A DNA stretch of 64,000 nt from Nannocystis pusilla (GCF_020073745.1 NZ_JAIRAU010000027.1:204001-268000); one strand, 5' to 3'; counted from the stretch's first letter, positions 25,405 through 34,035 are shown. Translations and numbers: made by a program. The notes: a model not told the origin generated them from the sequence alone.

Positions 25405-26109
25405 GTGTTGCTTCCCGCGCCCAGCTTGCTCGCCGAGATCGACATCGTCCACCTGCTGTTCGGCGCCAAGGGCCTCGTGCTCGTGGTCGCCGTCCTGCTG
25501 GTCACTTCGATCTTCACCACGATCTTCGTGATTCTCTACAAGCTGATCCACATCAGCCAGGCGCAGTCGCAGTCGATCACGTTCCTCGACCGCTTCTGGG
25601 AGTCGAAGCGCCTCGACGACATCTATCGCGTGGCCGAGCAGCTCAAGTACAGCCCGCTGGCGGCGATGTTCCGCGCCGGCTACATCGAGCTGTCGAAGGT
25701 CAAGAAGGGCCAGACCGAGTCGACCGGCTCGATGCACGAGAAGATGGACGGGCTCGAGAACATCGAGCGCGCGCTCACCCGCGCCAAGGTCAGCGAGACC
25801 ACCAAGCTCGAGAACCTGATGCCGCTGCTGGCCACCATCGGCTCGGCGGCGCCGTTCGTCGGGCTGCTGGGCACGGTGTGGGGCATCATGGAGGCGTTCT
25901 CCGCCATCGCCGCGTCCGGTTCGGCCGACCTGGCGACGGTCTCGGGCCCCATCGCCGAGGCGCTGGTGGCGACCGCGACGTCGCTGATGAGCGCCATCCC
26001 GGCCGTCATGGCCTACAACTACTTCAACCGCCGCATCAAGGTGCTCGGCGCCGAGATGACCACGTTCGGCAGCGACTACACCAACATCGTCAAGCGCCAC
26101 TTCTTCTAG
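25405..26109 (+). CDS. tolQ: TolQ/ExbB/MotA-family proton channel protein
   Basis: 234 residues starting at GTG 25405. Three membrane segments are visible: about 20-45 (KGLVLVVAVLLVTSIFTTIF), about 145-170 (LMPLLATIGSAAPFVGLLGT) and about 185-210. The conserved loop GTVWGIMEAF follows the second segment. It is 30 bp upstream of an ExbD/TolR-type gene and in the same strand order as TolA-like and TolB genes, so TolQ is a better name than ExbB. It forms the inner-membrane proton channel that energises outer-membrane constriction. Confidence 0.88.
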   Translation: MLLPAPSLLAEIDIVHLLFGAKGLVLVVAVLLVTSIFTTIFVILYKLIHISQAQSQSITFLDRFWESKRLDDIYRVAEQLKYSPLAAMFRAGYIELSKVKKGQTESTGSMHEKMDGLENIERALTRAKVSETTKLENLMPLLATIGSAAPFVGLLGTVWGIMEAFSAIAASGSADLATVSGPIAEALVATATSLMSAIPAVMAYNYFNRRIKVLGAEMTTFGSDYTNIVKRHFF

Positions 26110-26139
26110 TCAGTCGCCTGCTACGATCCCGGGGCACGC

Positions 26140-26586
26140 ATGAGCGACAAGGTCACAGCAGACGCGATTCAGGGCGAGGGCCCGGTCTCGGCCATCAACG
26201 TCACGCCGCTGGTCGACGTGATGTTGTGCCTGCTCATCATCTTCATGGTGTCGACGCCGATGATGGCGCCGAAGCAGCCGCAGAAGATCGCGGTGCCGAA
26301 GGCCAAGGCGCAGGCGATCGCGCAGGAGCAATTCCTGCTGGCGACCGTGTCGGTCGACGCCAAGGGCGACGTCTTCATGGGCACGGTCGCGCTGTCGCGC
26401 GACGCCGCGACCATGGCGAACGAGCTCAGCAGCAACGCGCGCCTCAAGCAGGACGGGGTCGCCTTCATCCAGGGCGACTCGAACATCGAGTTCAGCCGGA
26501 TCGTCGACGTGCTCGTCGCGTTGCGAACGGCCGGGGTCTCCAAGGTCGGCTTCCTGACCGACCCGAAGGTCCCGCCGCGCACCTGA
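26140..26586 (+). CDS. tolR: TolR/ExbD-family protein
   Basis: 148 residues. One N-terminal membrane segment carries the critical Asp: INVTPLVDVMLCLLIIFMV (Asp at about 26). A periplasmic domain ends with QGDSNIEFSRIVDVLVALRT and AGVSKVGFLTDP, typical of the ExbD/TolR fold. It is the proton-motive partner of the gene just upstream. Confidence 0.9.
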   Translation: MSDKVTADAIQGEGPVSAINVTPLVDVMLCLLIIFMVSTPMMAPKQPQKIAVPKAKAQAIAQEQFLLATVSVDAKGDVFMGTVALSRDAATMANELSSNARLKQDGVAFIQGDSNIEFSRIVDVLVALRTAGVSKVGFLTDPKVPPRT

Positions 26587-26599
26587 GAGGGAAACGAGC

Positions 26600-27451
26600 A
26601 TGTCCGAGATCAAGGTCCGCTCCGTGCCGATGCTGCTCTCGCCCTTCGTCGAGCTGGGCCGGCAGTTCGGCGACATCCTGCGCAACCCGACGGCGTTCTT
26701 CGGCAGCCTGCTCGGCTCGGCGCTGCTCACCGGCGGCGTGGCGGCGCTGGTGATGTTCGGCCCGACCTTCGAGGTCTCGGCCGAGGAGGACGACGAGCTC
26801 GAGATGGAGTTCATGCCCGGCGAGCTGGTCCGCCTCGGGCCCAAGCTCGACCCGACGCAGATCCCCGAGAAGATCATCGTCGAGAAGACGGTCGCGGCCG
26901 AGGCCGCCGCCGAGACGACGGTGACCACCGACGAGAAGGCGAAGCCGACCCAGGAGCCGAAGAAGAACGAGCCGAAGAAGACCGACGCGAAGTCGACCGA
27001 GAAGCCCGACCCGAACAAGAAGGGCGCCAAGGAGTCCGACAAGAACCAGGACTCGAACACGCCGCACAACGACCTGCCGACGGTCAAGGAGCTGCCCGGC
27101 GACCCGTTCGGCGACGCGGGCGGCTGGTCCGACACGTTCAAGGCCGGCGACCCGTGGGCCACCGAGGTCATGAAGGTGCTGAACGGCATGAAGGTCGGCA
27201 CCTTCGGCGCCGAGGGCAAGGACGCCGAATTCAAGTTCCGCCTCGAGGTCTGCCCCGACGGCAAGCTGTCGGCCCAGCAGAAGAAGGGCACCGGCGATCC
27301 CACGCTCGACTCGCGGATCAAGAACACGATCGAGGGCCTCAAGGTCAGCGTGCCGGCCGGCGTCTCCGACCTGCTCAAGGGCAAGTGCAAGAAGATCCAG
27401 TACGAGTTCACGTGGCGCGGCAAGGGAGCCGGCGCGGGCTCGGTCAAGTAG
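26600..27451 (+). CDS. TolA/TonB-like periplasm-spanning protein
   Basis: 283 residues. A membrane segment (about 35-55) is followed by a periplasmic region rich in Lys/Glu/Thr/Pro (about 75-155), typical of a rod or linker. The C-terminal domain (about 185-283) has FKFRLEVCPDGKLSAQQKKG and STLDSRIKNTIEG-type spacing, ending KCKKIQYEFTWRG, similar to TonB/TolA C-terminal domains. A ribosome site (agggaa) precedes ATG 26600. Position between tolR and tolB strongly suggests the TolA role. The sequence similarity itself is modest. Confidence 0.7.
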   Translation: MSEIKVRSVPMLLSPFVELGRQFGDILRNPTAFFGSLLGSALLTGGVAALVMFGPTFEVSAEEDDELEMEFMPGELVRLGPKLDPTQIPEKIIVEKTVAAEAAAETTVTTDEKAKPTQEPKKNEPKKTDAKSTEKPDPNKKGAKESDKNQDSNTPHNDLPTVKELPGDPFGDAGGWSDTFKAGDPWATEVMKVLNGMKVGTFGAEGKDAEFKFRLEVCPDGKLSAQQKKGTGDPTLDSRIKNTIEGLKVSVPAGVSDLLKGKCKKIQYEFTWRGKGAGAGSVK

Positions 27452-27640
27452 TCGTCGCGTCGGTGACAAATTGTCCACTGCGGGGCTCGCCGCCCGTCGC
27501 TCGGCCGCTTGCGGCCGACGGCCGGTGGGGCCGGCCCCCAGCGCGGCCACGGGCTCCTGCGCCACAATTCGCGCTCCGGGGGGGTTCCCCCGGCCTTGAC
27601 GGGCATGTATGGTTAGGCCGCTCAGAAGGTGCCATCGCCC

Positions 27641-28915
27641 ATGAAGCGGACCCTGCTCGGAACTTCCTTCCTCGCCACCCTCCTGCTCGCCGCCTCGTTT
27701 TACGCGGGCAAACAGCCGGCCCTCGCCAACGCGGCTCCGGCCGCGGGCTCGGAGGTCGACCTCGGCGGCGGGTTCACGCTGCTGCGCCTCGCCGTGCCGG
27801 CCGACGGCCGCATCGGTGACATCCTGCGCAAGAACGCGTTGATCTCGAGCGGCTTCGAGGTCATCGACCGGCGCAGCATCCCGGCGGCGCTGATCAAGGC
27901 CAACGACTTCGACCAGAAGGGCTGGCAGGACATCGGCGCCCAGGCGGTGATCCTCGCCGACGAGGTCGGCGGTCAGTTCAAGTTCCGCCTGTTCGACCTC
28001 GGCGCCGGCGGCAAGCCGGTGCTGTCGCGCGGCTACGCGGCCAACGACCCGCTGAAGGCCGCCAACCGGTTCATGAACGACGTGATCGAGCACTACACCA
28101 AGATCCCGGGTGTGTTCGGCTCGCGCATCGCGTTCGTCCGCACCAACCGCACGCCCACGGTCACCAAGAACGTGTTCACGATCGAGATGAACGGCGAGTC
28201 GCCGGCCTCGATCACCAACAACCGCTCGCTCAACATCTCGCCGTCGATCGGGCCGGGCGGGCAGGTGCTCTTCACCTCCTACGCCAAGCGCAACCCCGAC
28301 CTGTGGATGAGCTCGGGCGGCTCGCTGAGCCGGATCAGCACCCAGCGCGGCCTCAACCTCGGCGGCGTGATGAGCCCCGACGGCTCGAGCATCGCGCTGA
28401 CGCTGTCGAAGGACGGCAACTCCGAGATCTACCTGATCGACAACGGCGGCACGATCAAGGCCCGCCTCACCAACAACGCCGCGATCGACGGCTCGCCGAC
28501 GTGGAGCCCGGGCGCCAACCAGCTGGCGTTCGTGTCGAGCCGCTCGGGCGGCCCGCAGGTGTTCCGCATGGGCTCCAACGGCGCCGGCGCGGCTCGCCTG
28601 ACCAAGCAGGGCAGCTACAACCAGACGCCCGACTGGAACCCCGGCCAGGGCGCGCGCGGCAACCTCGTCGCCTACGCCGGGCGCGACAACTCCAACCGCT
28701 ACGACATCTTCGCCATCGACGTCGGCAGCGGCAAGCTGACCCGCCTGACCCAGAACCCGGGCCGCAACCTCGACCCGACCTGGTCGCCCGACGGCCGCAT
28801 GATCGCGTTCCAGTCGACCGTCGGCGGCATCGTCGTCGCCAACGAGAAGGGCAACAACCAGCAGGTCATCGCCAAGGCCGGCACCACGCCCGACTGGGGC
28901 CCGCGCAGCGAGTAG
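27641..28915 (+). CDS. tolB: TolB, Tol-Pal beta-propeller protein
   Basis: 424 residues from ATG 27641 (an in-frame GTG lies at 27629). The signal peptide (about 1-30) is followed by the TolB N-terminal domain (about 45-165), then five WD40-like PD40 repeats: SPDGSSIALTLSKDGNSEIY, SPGANQLAFVSSRSGGPQVF, NPGQGARGNLVAYAGRD, and SPDGRMIAFQSTVGG near the end. It is a periplasmic protein bridging TolA and Pal. No pal gene follows here. Its stop codon overlaps the first box of a 14-bp-period array. Confidence 0.93.
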   Translation: MKRTLLGTSFLATLLLAASFYAGKQPALANAAPAAGSEVDLGGGFTLLRLAVPADGRIGDILRKNALISSGFEVIDRRSIPAALIKANDFDQKGWQDIGAQAVILADEVGGQFKFRLFDLGAGGKPVLSRGYAANDPLKAANRFMNDVIEHYTKIPGVFGSRIAFVRTNRTPTVTKNVFTIEMNGESPASITNNRSLNISPSIGPGGQVLFTSYAKRNPDLWMSSGGSLSRISTQRGLNLGGVMSPDGSSIALTLSKDGNSEIYLIDNGGTIKARLTNNAAIDGSPTWSPGANQLAFVSSRSGGPQVFRMGSNGAGAARLTKQGSYNQTPDWNPGQGARGNLVAYAGRDNSNRYDIFAIDVGSGKLTRLTQNPGRNLDPTWSPDGRMIAFQSTVGGIVVANEKGNNQQVIAKAGTTPDWGPRSE

Positions 28916-28944
28916 GTCCTTCGGGACATGTCCTCACAGACTGG
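28913..28944. repeat. 14-bp-period array, three boxes, from tolB stop to ppx start
   Basis: 28913 TAGG, 28927 CATG, 28941 CTGG, with spacers tccttcggga and tcctcacaga. The first box is the tolB stop codon and the second supplies the likely ATG of the Ppx/GppA gene. Confidence 0.7.
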
Positions 28945-29872
28945 TGAACCTGGGCCGCGCGCCGCGGATCCGCGAGGATCCTGGCGCGCGGTCATCGACA
29001 TCGGGACCAACAGCGTGCTGCTGCTGGTCGCGCGGTGGGGCGAGCGCGGCCTGGAGATCGCGCTCGACCAGGCGACGATCACGCGCCTCGGCAAGGGCGT
29101 CGCTGCCACCGGCGTGCTGGCGCCGGAGTCGATCGGGCGCACGCTCGCGGTGCTCCAGGACTACCGCGTGACGGCCGAGCAGTACGGTGCGAGGCCGCTG
29201 GCGGTGACGACCGAGGGCGTGCGCCTGGCCAAGAACCGCGACGAATTCCTGACGCTCGCGGCCGGGGTGCTCGGCTCCCCGGTGCGGCTGCTGAGCGGCG
29301 CCGAGGAGGCCGAGCTGTCGTTCCGCTCGGTCGCGCAGGAGGCCGGGTCGAGCGGGCCGCTGCGCGTGCTCGACATCGGCGGCGGCTCGACCGAGCTGGC
29401 GGTGGGCGAGGGGCCGCGGCTGATCTCGTCGGTGTCGCACCGGATCGGCGCGGTGCGGCTGCACGAGCGGTTCGTGAAGCACGATCCGCCCGAGCCGGCC
29501 GAGGTCGTGGCCATGGAGATCGAGGCGCTGGACACGTTCCGCCGCGATCAACCGCTGGAGGCGTTTCCCGTGCTCCACGGGCTCGCGGGCACGGTCACGA
29601 CCGCCGCGGCGCTGCTGCTCGAATTGCCGAAGTACGACCGCGAGCGCGTCGACGGCAGCGCGTTCACGGCGGCGCAGATCCGCGAGCTCCGCGACCGCCT
29701 GGCCCAAGAGACAGTCGCCGAGCGATGCCGCCGACCGGCGCTCGATCCGGCGCGCGCCGACGTGGTGGTCGCGGGTCTGACGATCCTGGTCGCGGCGATC
29801 CAGCACTGCGGGGCCACCAGCCTGGTCGTGCGCGACCGCGGGCTGCGCTACGCGCTCGTCGAGAGGGATTGA
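28928..29872 (+). CDS. Ppx/GppA exopolyphosphatase-family protein
   Basis: 314 residues. ASKHA-fold phosphatase: AVIDIGTNSVLLLVA (about 22-36, phosphate loop 1), AVTTEGVRLAKNRDEFL, LSGAEEAELSFRSVA, and VLDIGGGSTELAVGEG (phosphate loop 2). It removes terminal phosphates from polyphosphate or hydrolyses pppGpp. The length matches the short N-terminal-only form that lacks the HD domain. The only nearby ATG is inside a repeat box (28927-28930); the first 18 residues are not conserved in the family, so a downstream non-ATG start is possible. Its stop overlaps the next ATG by 1 bp. Confidence 0.88.
   Translation: MSSQTGEPGPRAADPRGSWRAVIDIGTNSVLLLVARWGERGLEIALDQATITRLGKGVAATGVLAPESIGRTLAVLQDYRVTAEQYGARPLAVTTEGVRLAKNRDEFLTLAAGVLGSPVRLLSGAEEAELSFRSVAQEAGSSGPLRVLDIGGGSTELAVGEGPRLISSVSHRIGAVRLHERFVKHDPPEPAEVVAMEIEALDTFRRDQPLEAFPVLHGLAGTVTTAAALLLELPKYDRERVDGSAFTAAQIRELRDRLAQETVAERCRRPALDPARADVVVAGLTILVAAIQHCGATSLVVRDRGLRYALVERD
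29698..29715. repeat. 14-bp-period unit inside ppx gene
   Basis: CCTG, spacer gcccaagaga, CAGT. It shares the AAGAGA-CAG half with units at 31487 and 34169. Confidence 0.4.
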
Positions 29873-30699
29873 TGCGCGTCGACCTCCACTGCCACTCGAC
29901 CTGCTCCGACGGCAGCCTGACGCCGGAGGAGGTGGCGTCGCGCGCGGGCGCGGAGGGGGTCGAGCTGTTCTGTCTGACCGACCACGACTCGGTCGCGGGC
30001 TACGAGGCGACGGCGCGGACGCTCACCGGCGCCCGCGTGCTGCGCGGGGTCGAGCTGAGCTGCCGTTACGCCGGCAAGACGGTCCATTTGCTGATCTACG
30101 GGGTCCGCGAGGGCACCGGGCTGGCGGCGCTGCAGGGCCGGCTCGAAAGTGTCCTCGAGGACAGACGCACGCGGCTCAAGGCGATCATCGCCCGCCTGCG
30201 CCGTCTCGGCGTCAAGCTCGACGGCGAGAAGATCCTCATCGCCACCCACGGTCACACGCCGGGGCGGCCCGACATCGCCCGCGCGCTGGTCGAGGCCGGG
30301 GTGGTCCGCTCGCAGCGGGAGGCGTTCGAGCGCTACCTCCACGATGGCGGGCCGGCTGATGTGGCGCTCGAGCGGGTGTCGCTCGACGAGGGGCTGCGGC
30401 TCGGCCGCAACTCCGGGGCCAGGATGTCGCTGGCCCACCCGCACACGCTGCGCTCGCCGCAGCTGGTCGACGAGATGTTCGCGCAGTACCGCAGCGCCGG
30501 GCTCGAGGGCATCGAGGCGTTCTACGGCCGCTACGGGGCGCAGGAGCGCAATTTGTGGCTGAACGTGGCCAAGCGGCGCGATCTCGTGGTCACCGGCGGC
30601 TCCGACTTCCACGGCGCGGCGGTGCCGGAGATCCGCCAGCCCGGGATCGAGCTGCCCGAACGCCACGCCGAGCGCCTGAGCGCCTGGCTCGCGGAGTGA
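29872..30699 (+). CDS. PHP-domain metal-dependent phosphoesterase
   Basis: 275 residues. All PHP metal motifs are present: DLHCHSTCSDG (4-14), LTDHDSVAG, GVELSCRY, SLAHPHTL and GSDFHG near the C-terminus. The arrangement matches the stand-alone YciV/RnaAM type, which acts on 3',5'-nucleotide bisphosphate or short RNA 5' ends; the precise substrate is not proven. It is directly coupled to the Ppx/GppA gene. A perfect 14-bp palindrome of the repeat family lies in frame at 30150-30163. Confidence 0.87.
   Translation: MRVDLHCHSTCSDGSLTPEEVASRAGAEGVELFCLTDHDSVAGYEATARTLTGARVLRGVELSCRYAGKTVHLLIYGVREGTGLAALQGRLESVLEDRRTRLKAIIARLRRLGVKLDGEKILIATHGHTPGRPDIARALVEAGVVRSQREAFERYLHDGGPADVALERVSLDEGLRLGRNSGARMSLAHPHTLRSPQLVDEMFAQYRSAGLEGIEAFYGRYGAQERNLWLNVAKRRDLVVTGGSDFHGAAVPEIRQPGIELPERHAERLSAWLAE
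30148..30165. repeat. 14-bp-period unit inside PHP gene
   Basis: AGTG, spacer tcctcgagga, CAGA. Its spacer is identical to the one at 2737-2746. It encodes SVLEDR. Confidence 0.55.
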
Positions 30700-30710
30700 T
30701 CGGGGACGTG

Positions 30711-32333
30711 ATGGCGGCGGATGAGCTGCGCATTGCGACAGGAATGAAAAGACAGGGTGAAACAGACAGGTCGGTCCTGTTGCGCGTCGAGGGGCTGACG
30801 ATCGCGCGGCCGGACGGCTCGCCGCTGGTCGAGGGGCTGGCGCTGACGCTGCGGGCCGGCGAGACGGCGGCGGTGTTCGGGGCCAGCGGGGCCGGCAAGT
30901 CGACGCTGATGGCGGCGCTGCACGACGTCGACGGCCTGCGCGCGCGCGGCTTCGCGGTCCGGGCGGCGAGCTTCTCGGCGGCGGGCGCGGTCGGGATCGT
31001 GCCGCAGCGCGGGGCGCTGCTCGACCACCTCAGCGCGGCCGGCAACATCGCCCTGGCGCTGCGCAACGCCGAGCGGCCCGAGCCGGCCACCCCCGCGGCG
31101 GTCGAGCGCTGGATCGCCGCGCTCGATCTGCCGCGGCGCTGGATCGACGACGGGCAGGCGGTCGCCCACGTCAGCGGCGGCGAGGCCCAGCGCCTGGCGG
31201 TCGCGCGCACGCTCGCGGGCGGGCGCCAGATCCTGCTGCTCGACGAGCCCTCGGTCGGCCTGGACCCGCTCCGCGTCGACCGCCTCGCGGCGGCGCTGCG
31301 CGGCCAGATCGCCGGACAGGGCGCGGCCGCCCTGGCGATCACCCATGACCTCGAGTTCGCGGCGGGCTTCGCCGATCGCTTCCTGTACCTCGACTCGGCC
31401 GCGGGGCGGCTCGTCGAATTGTCGATCGCCCCCGGTGACAGCCCGGCGGCGACGGTGGCGGCGCTCGGAGCGGCGCTGCGCGAGCTCCTGGCCAAAGAGA
31501 CAGGTCAGGCGGGCGGGCGTCCCCGGCGGCGCCTGGCGGCTCGTCTGCGAGCTGTCCTCAGGGACATGTCGGCGCCGTTCGCCGTGCTGGCCCGCGCTCT
31601 GGCGGCGGCCCCGGCGGCGCTGGCACGCCCGCGCGACTTCCTCGAGGTCGCGCGGGTGTCGTTCGCGCAGGGTCTGTGGCGCCCGGCCGGCTTCATCGCC
31701 GCGGTGTCGCTGCTGGTCGGGTTCACGCTGCTGTACATCTTCCACCGCGCGTTCTCGGGCGGCGGGGCGCCGGTGCGGCCGGACAAGATCTTCGCGCTGA
31801 TCGGGTCGATGCACGTGCTCGCGTTGGCGCCGCCGCTGTCGGGGATCCTGTTCGCGGCCACGTCCGGCAGCGCGGTCGCGGCCTGGCTCGGCGGGATGTC
31901 GCTGACGCGCCAGACGGCGGCGCTGCGCGGGCTGGGGATCGCCGAGGCGCGCTACTTGTGGCTGCCGGCGGTGCTCGGGCTGGCGCTGGCGTACGTGGTG
32001 CTGGCGGCGGTGTTCACGGCCGGGATGGTGCTCGGCGGGCTCGTGTATCTGAAGGTGCAGGTGCCGGCGATCGCCGATCCGTGGGCCGTCGTCACCGCCG
32101 ACCTCCTCGATCCGCCGGCGGCCCGCGCGCCCTTCCGCGCGCGGGCGCTCGTGCTCGTCGCCCTCTACGCCGGCGGGATCGCGGCGGACGCGGTCGCGAA
32201 GGGGGCCAGCGACAAGGCCAGCGCCGACGCCGTGACCGCGGCGATGGTCCGCAGCGTGATGGCCTGTACGCTCTGGATCGTGGCGCTCGAGCTGGCGTCG
32301 CTGGTCGTGCTGTATGGCGCTCGCGGAGGATAA
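30711..32333 (+). CDS. ABC ATPase fused to MlaE-like permease
   Basis: 540 residues if ATG 30711 is the start. The N-terminal ABC ATPase has Walker A GASGAGKST (57-65), signature HVSGGEAQR (about 152) and Walker B ILLLDEPSVGLDP (about 173). A linker (about 255-285) leads to a permease with about five membrane segments, resembling the MlaE family (FLEVARVSFAQGLWRPAGFI, SGSAVAAWLGGMSLTRQTAA, LRGLGIAEARYLWLPAVLGL). MlaE permeases move phospholipid between membranes, usually with a separate MlaF ATPase; a fusion in this order is unusual. A four-box repeat array covers the first residues, so the true start may be near VLLRVEGL. Confidence 0.78.
   Translation: MAADELRIATGMKRQGETDRSVLLRVEGLTIARPDGSPLVEGLALTLRAGETAAVFGASGAGKSTLMAALHDVDGLRARGFAVRAASFSAAGAVGIVPQRGALLDHLSAAGNIALALRNAERPEPATPAAVERWIAALDLPRRWIDDGQAVAHVSGGEAQRLAVARTLAGGRQILLLDEPSVGLDPLRVDRLAAALRGQIAGQGAAALAITHDLEFAAGFADRFLYLDSAAGRLVELSIAPGDSPAATVAALGAALRELLAKETGQAGGRPRRRLAARLRAVLRDMSAPFAVLARALAAAPAALARPRDFLEVARVSFAQGLWRPAGFIAAVSLLVGFTLLYIFHRAFSGGGAPVRPDKIFALIGSMHVLALAPPLSGILFAATSGSAVAAWLGGMSLTRQTAALRGLGIAEARYLWLPAVLGLALAYVVLAAVFTAGMVLGGLVYLKVQVPAIADPWAVVTADLLDPPAARAPFRARALVLVALYAGGIAADAVAKGASDKASADAVTAAMVRSVMACTLWIVALELASLVVLYGARGG
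30725..30770. repeat. 14-bp-period array, four boxes, at 5' end of ABC gene
   Basis: 30725 GCTG, 30739 CAGG, 30753 CAGG, 30767 CAGG, with spacers cgcattgcga, aatgaaaaga and gtgaaacaga. The spacers are AT-richer than elsewhere and lack the TCC start. Confidence 0.6.
31487..31568. repeat. Two 14-bp-period units in ABC-permease linker
   Basis: 31487 CCTG, gccaaagaga, CAGG; and 31551 GCTG, tcctcaggga, CATG. Both fall in the non-conserved linker joining the ATPase and permease halves. Confidence 0.55.
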
Positions 32334-34035
32334 GTGGCGACTCGCGTCGATGGCCGGGCTGGCCGGGATCGTGCTCGCGGGCGCGTTGCTGGCGTCCGGG
32401 CGGCGGGCGCTGATCGACGCGGCCGCGGTCGAGCCGTTCCGCGTCGAGGTGGCGACGCCGCACGCGCCGGCGCCGGACGGGCGCTGGTCGGGTCGGGTCC
32501 TGCCGCCGGAGCTGGCCGCCCGGGCGGTGGTGCGGATCGACGGGGCCGTTCAGACAGGGCCTGAAGGACATGAACTAGAAGACATGTCCGGCGGGGCATG
32601 GTCGATCGCGCTGGGCGACGCGCCGGGGCTGCGGCTCATCGAGGTCGAGCTGCCGCGCCGGGGCGGGACCGAGGTGGCGACCGACGCGGCGCTGGTCGGA
32701 CCGTTCTCCGAGCGCTGGGACGGCGCGCCCGCCTGTGGCGCGGCGGTGCGGGTCGCGGGCGCGGCGATCGACCGCCTGGTGCTGCCGCCGCTGCGCGAGA
32801 AGCTGCTGGCGGCGGCGTCGACGATCTCGCTGCTCGGGCCGGAGACGGCGCTCGAGGAGGCGAGCGTGCGGCTGGAGGGCGACGCGCTGTGGGTCCGCGT
32901 GGCGCTCGCGGGCAGCCACCGGATCGGCGTGTCGGCCAAGCTCGAGGTCCGCGTGGCCGGGCCGCGCCAGCTCGGCGTGCGCCTGGCGGCGCTGGGGCCG
33001 GTCGAGTTCACCGGCTCGCTGCGGACGAAGACGACGCTGGGGGCGGCGGCGCTGGGGGCGGCGATCACGGGGCCGCTGGCGCCGCTCGGCGGGCTCGCCG
33101 GCTACGCGCTGGCCGACGGCTACATCGATCGGCGGGCGCGGGAGGAGGTCGAGACCCAGCTGTCGGCCGCGCTGGCGGTGGCGAGCGCGATCCCGCTGAT
33201 CCCCGAGCGCGCCGAGTTGATCGTCGGCGAGCCGCGCTCGCGCGCGAGCCTGGCGTTCTGCGCGGTGGCGATCGAGTCGGGCGGGGTGGCGGCGCACCTG
33301 TCTTTGCGGCCAGATAAACCTGACCCGAAGACCAGCGAGGAGGCCAGCCGGGTGCGCACGCGCCTGGCGGCGATCCCGGGGCCGGTGCAGCACGGGGTCG
33401 CGCTGCCGCCGCTGCGACCGGTGGCGCCGACCGGCGACGCGGAGGTCGAGCTGACGATCGACACGATCGACGCCCTGCTCGACGCGTGGACGGCCAACGG
33501 GCTGCTCGGCGACCTGATGGGGCGGGCGCAGTGGGTCGAGCGGGTCGACGCGGCGCTCGGCGAGTGGACGACGCTCGGGCTGGCCGGGATCGAGGTCCGC
33601 CTGCCGCCGTCGCTGTCCCCGGGGACAGGTGACGGCTGGGCCCTGACGGTCGCGGGGCTGCGGCTCGGGCTGACGGGGATCGAGAGCGAGGACCCCGGCG
33701 AGGTGCTGGTGGCCGGGCGCGGGTTCGTGCGCCCGCACTACGACGCCGCCCGCGGACGGATCTCGCTGGCCGGGTCGATCGATCGCCTGCGCCTGTCCTG
33801 CGCCCGCGCGGGGGCGCTGTGGCCGTGCTTCGGGGCGCTGCTCGAGATGGGCGACGTCGCGGCGAGGCTCGACGCCCAGCTCGCCCCGGGCGCGGCCGGG
33901 CTACCGGGCATCGAGGTGCGCGCGCTGCTGCGCGAGGGCACGCAGGCGGTGCGCGCGGGCGGGCTGGAGCTGGCCGACCTGGCGATCAGCTACCCGACGC
34001 CGGGGGTGCTCCGCGTGGCCGCCGAGGTGCGCTAG
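32314..34035 (+). CDS. Exported or membrane-anchored protein of unknown function
   Basis: 573 residues; the ATG lies 20 bp inside the end of the ABC-permease gene. One N-terminal membrane or signal segment (about 11-28, ASMAGLAGIVLAGALLASG) is followed by a large beta-rich body. It contains a Gly/Ala hydrophobic patch (about 250-270, LGAAALGAAITGPLAPLGGL) and repeated patterns such as VRLAALGPVEFTGSL and VRLPPSLSPGTGDGWALTVA. I do not recognise a family. It may be a lipid-handling partner of the coupled MlaE-like transporter, analogous to periplasmic carriers; this is inference from position. It contains several 14-bp-period elements, including a five-box array. Confidence 0.68.
   Translation: MALAEDKWRLASMAGLAGIVLAGALLASGRRALIDAAAVEPFRVEVATPHAPAPDGRWSGRVLPPELAARAVVRIDGAVQTGPEGHELEDMSGGAWSIALGDAPGLRLIEVELPRRGGTEVATDAALVGPFSERWDGAPACGAAVRVAGAAIDRLVLPPLREKLLAAASTISLLGPETALEEASVRLEGDALWVRVALAGSHRIGVSAKLEVRVAGPRQLGVRLAALGPVEFTGSLRTKTTLGAAALGAAITGPLAPLGGLAGYALADGYIDRRAREEVETQLSAALAVASAIPLIPERAELIVGEPRSRASLAFCAVAIESGGVAAHLSLRPDKPDPKTSEEASRVRTRLAAIPGPVQHGVALPPLRPVAPTGDAEVELTIDTIDALLDAWTANGLLGDLMGRAQWVERVDAALGEWTTLGLAGIEVRLPPSLSPGTGDGWALTVAGLRLGLTGIESEDPGEVLVAGRGFVRPHYDAARGRISLAGSIDRLRLSCARAGALWPCFGALLEMGDVAARLDAQLAPGAAGLPGIEVRALLREGTQAVRAGGLELADLAISYPTPGVLRVAAEVR
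32555..32614. repeat. 14-bp-period array, five boxes, inside a coding region
   Basis: 32555 CAGG, 32569 CATG, 32583 CATG, 32597 CATG, 32611 CTGG, with spacers gcctgaagga, aactagaaga, tccggcgggg and gtcgatcgcg. The host frame reads through as TGPEGHELEDMSGGAW. Confidence 0.82.
33297..33336. repeat. Two 14-bp-period units in a coding region
   Basis: 33297 CCTG, tctttgcggc, CAGA; and 33319 CCTG, acccgaagac, CAGC. They overlap codons for HLSLRPDKPDPKTSEE. Confidence 0.45.
33612..33629. repeat. 14-bp-period unit, perfect 16-bp palindrome
   Basis: GCTG, spacer tccccgggga, CAGG, centred on a perfect palindrome at 33613-33628. It encodes SLSPGTG in the unknown exported protein. Confidence 0.6.
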
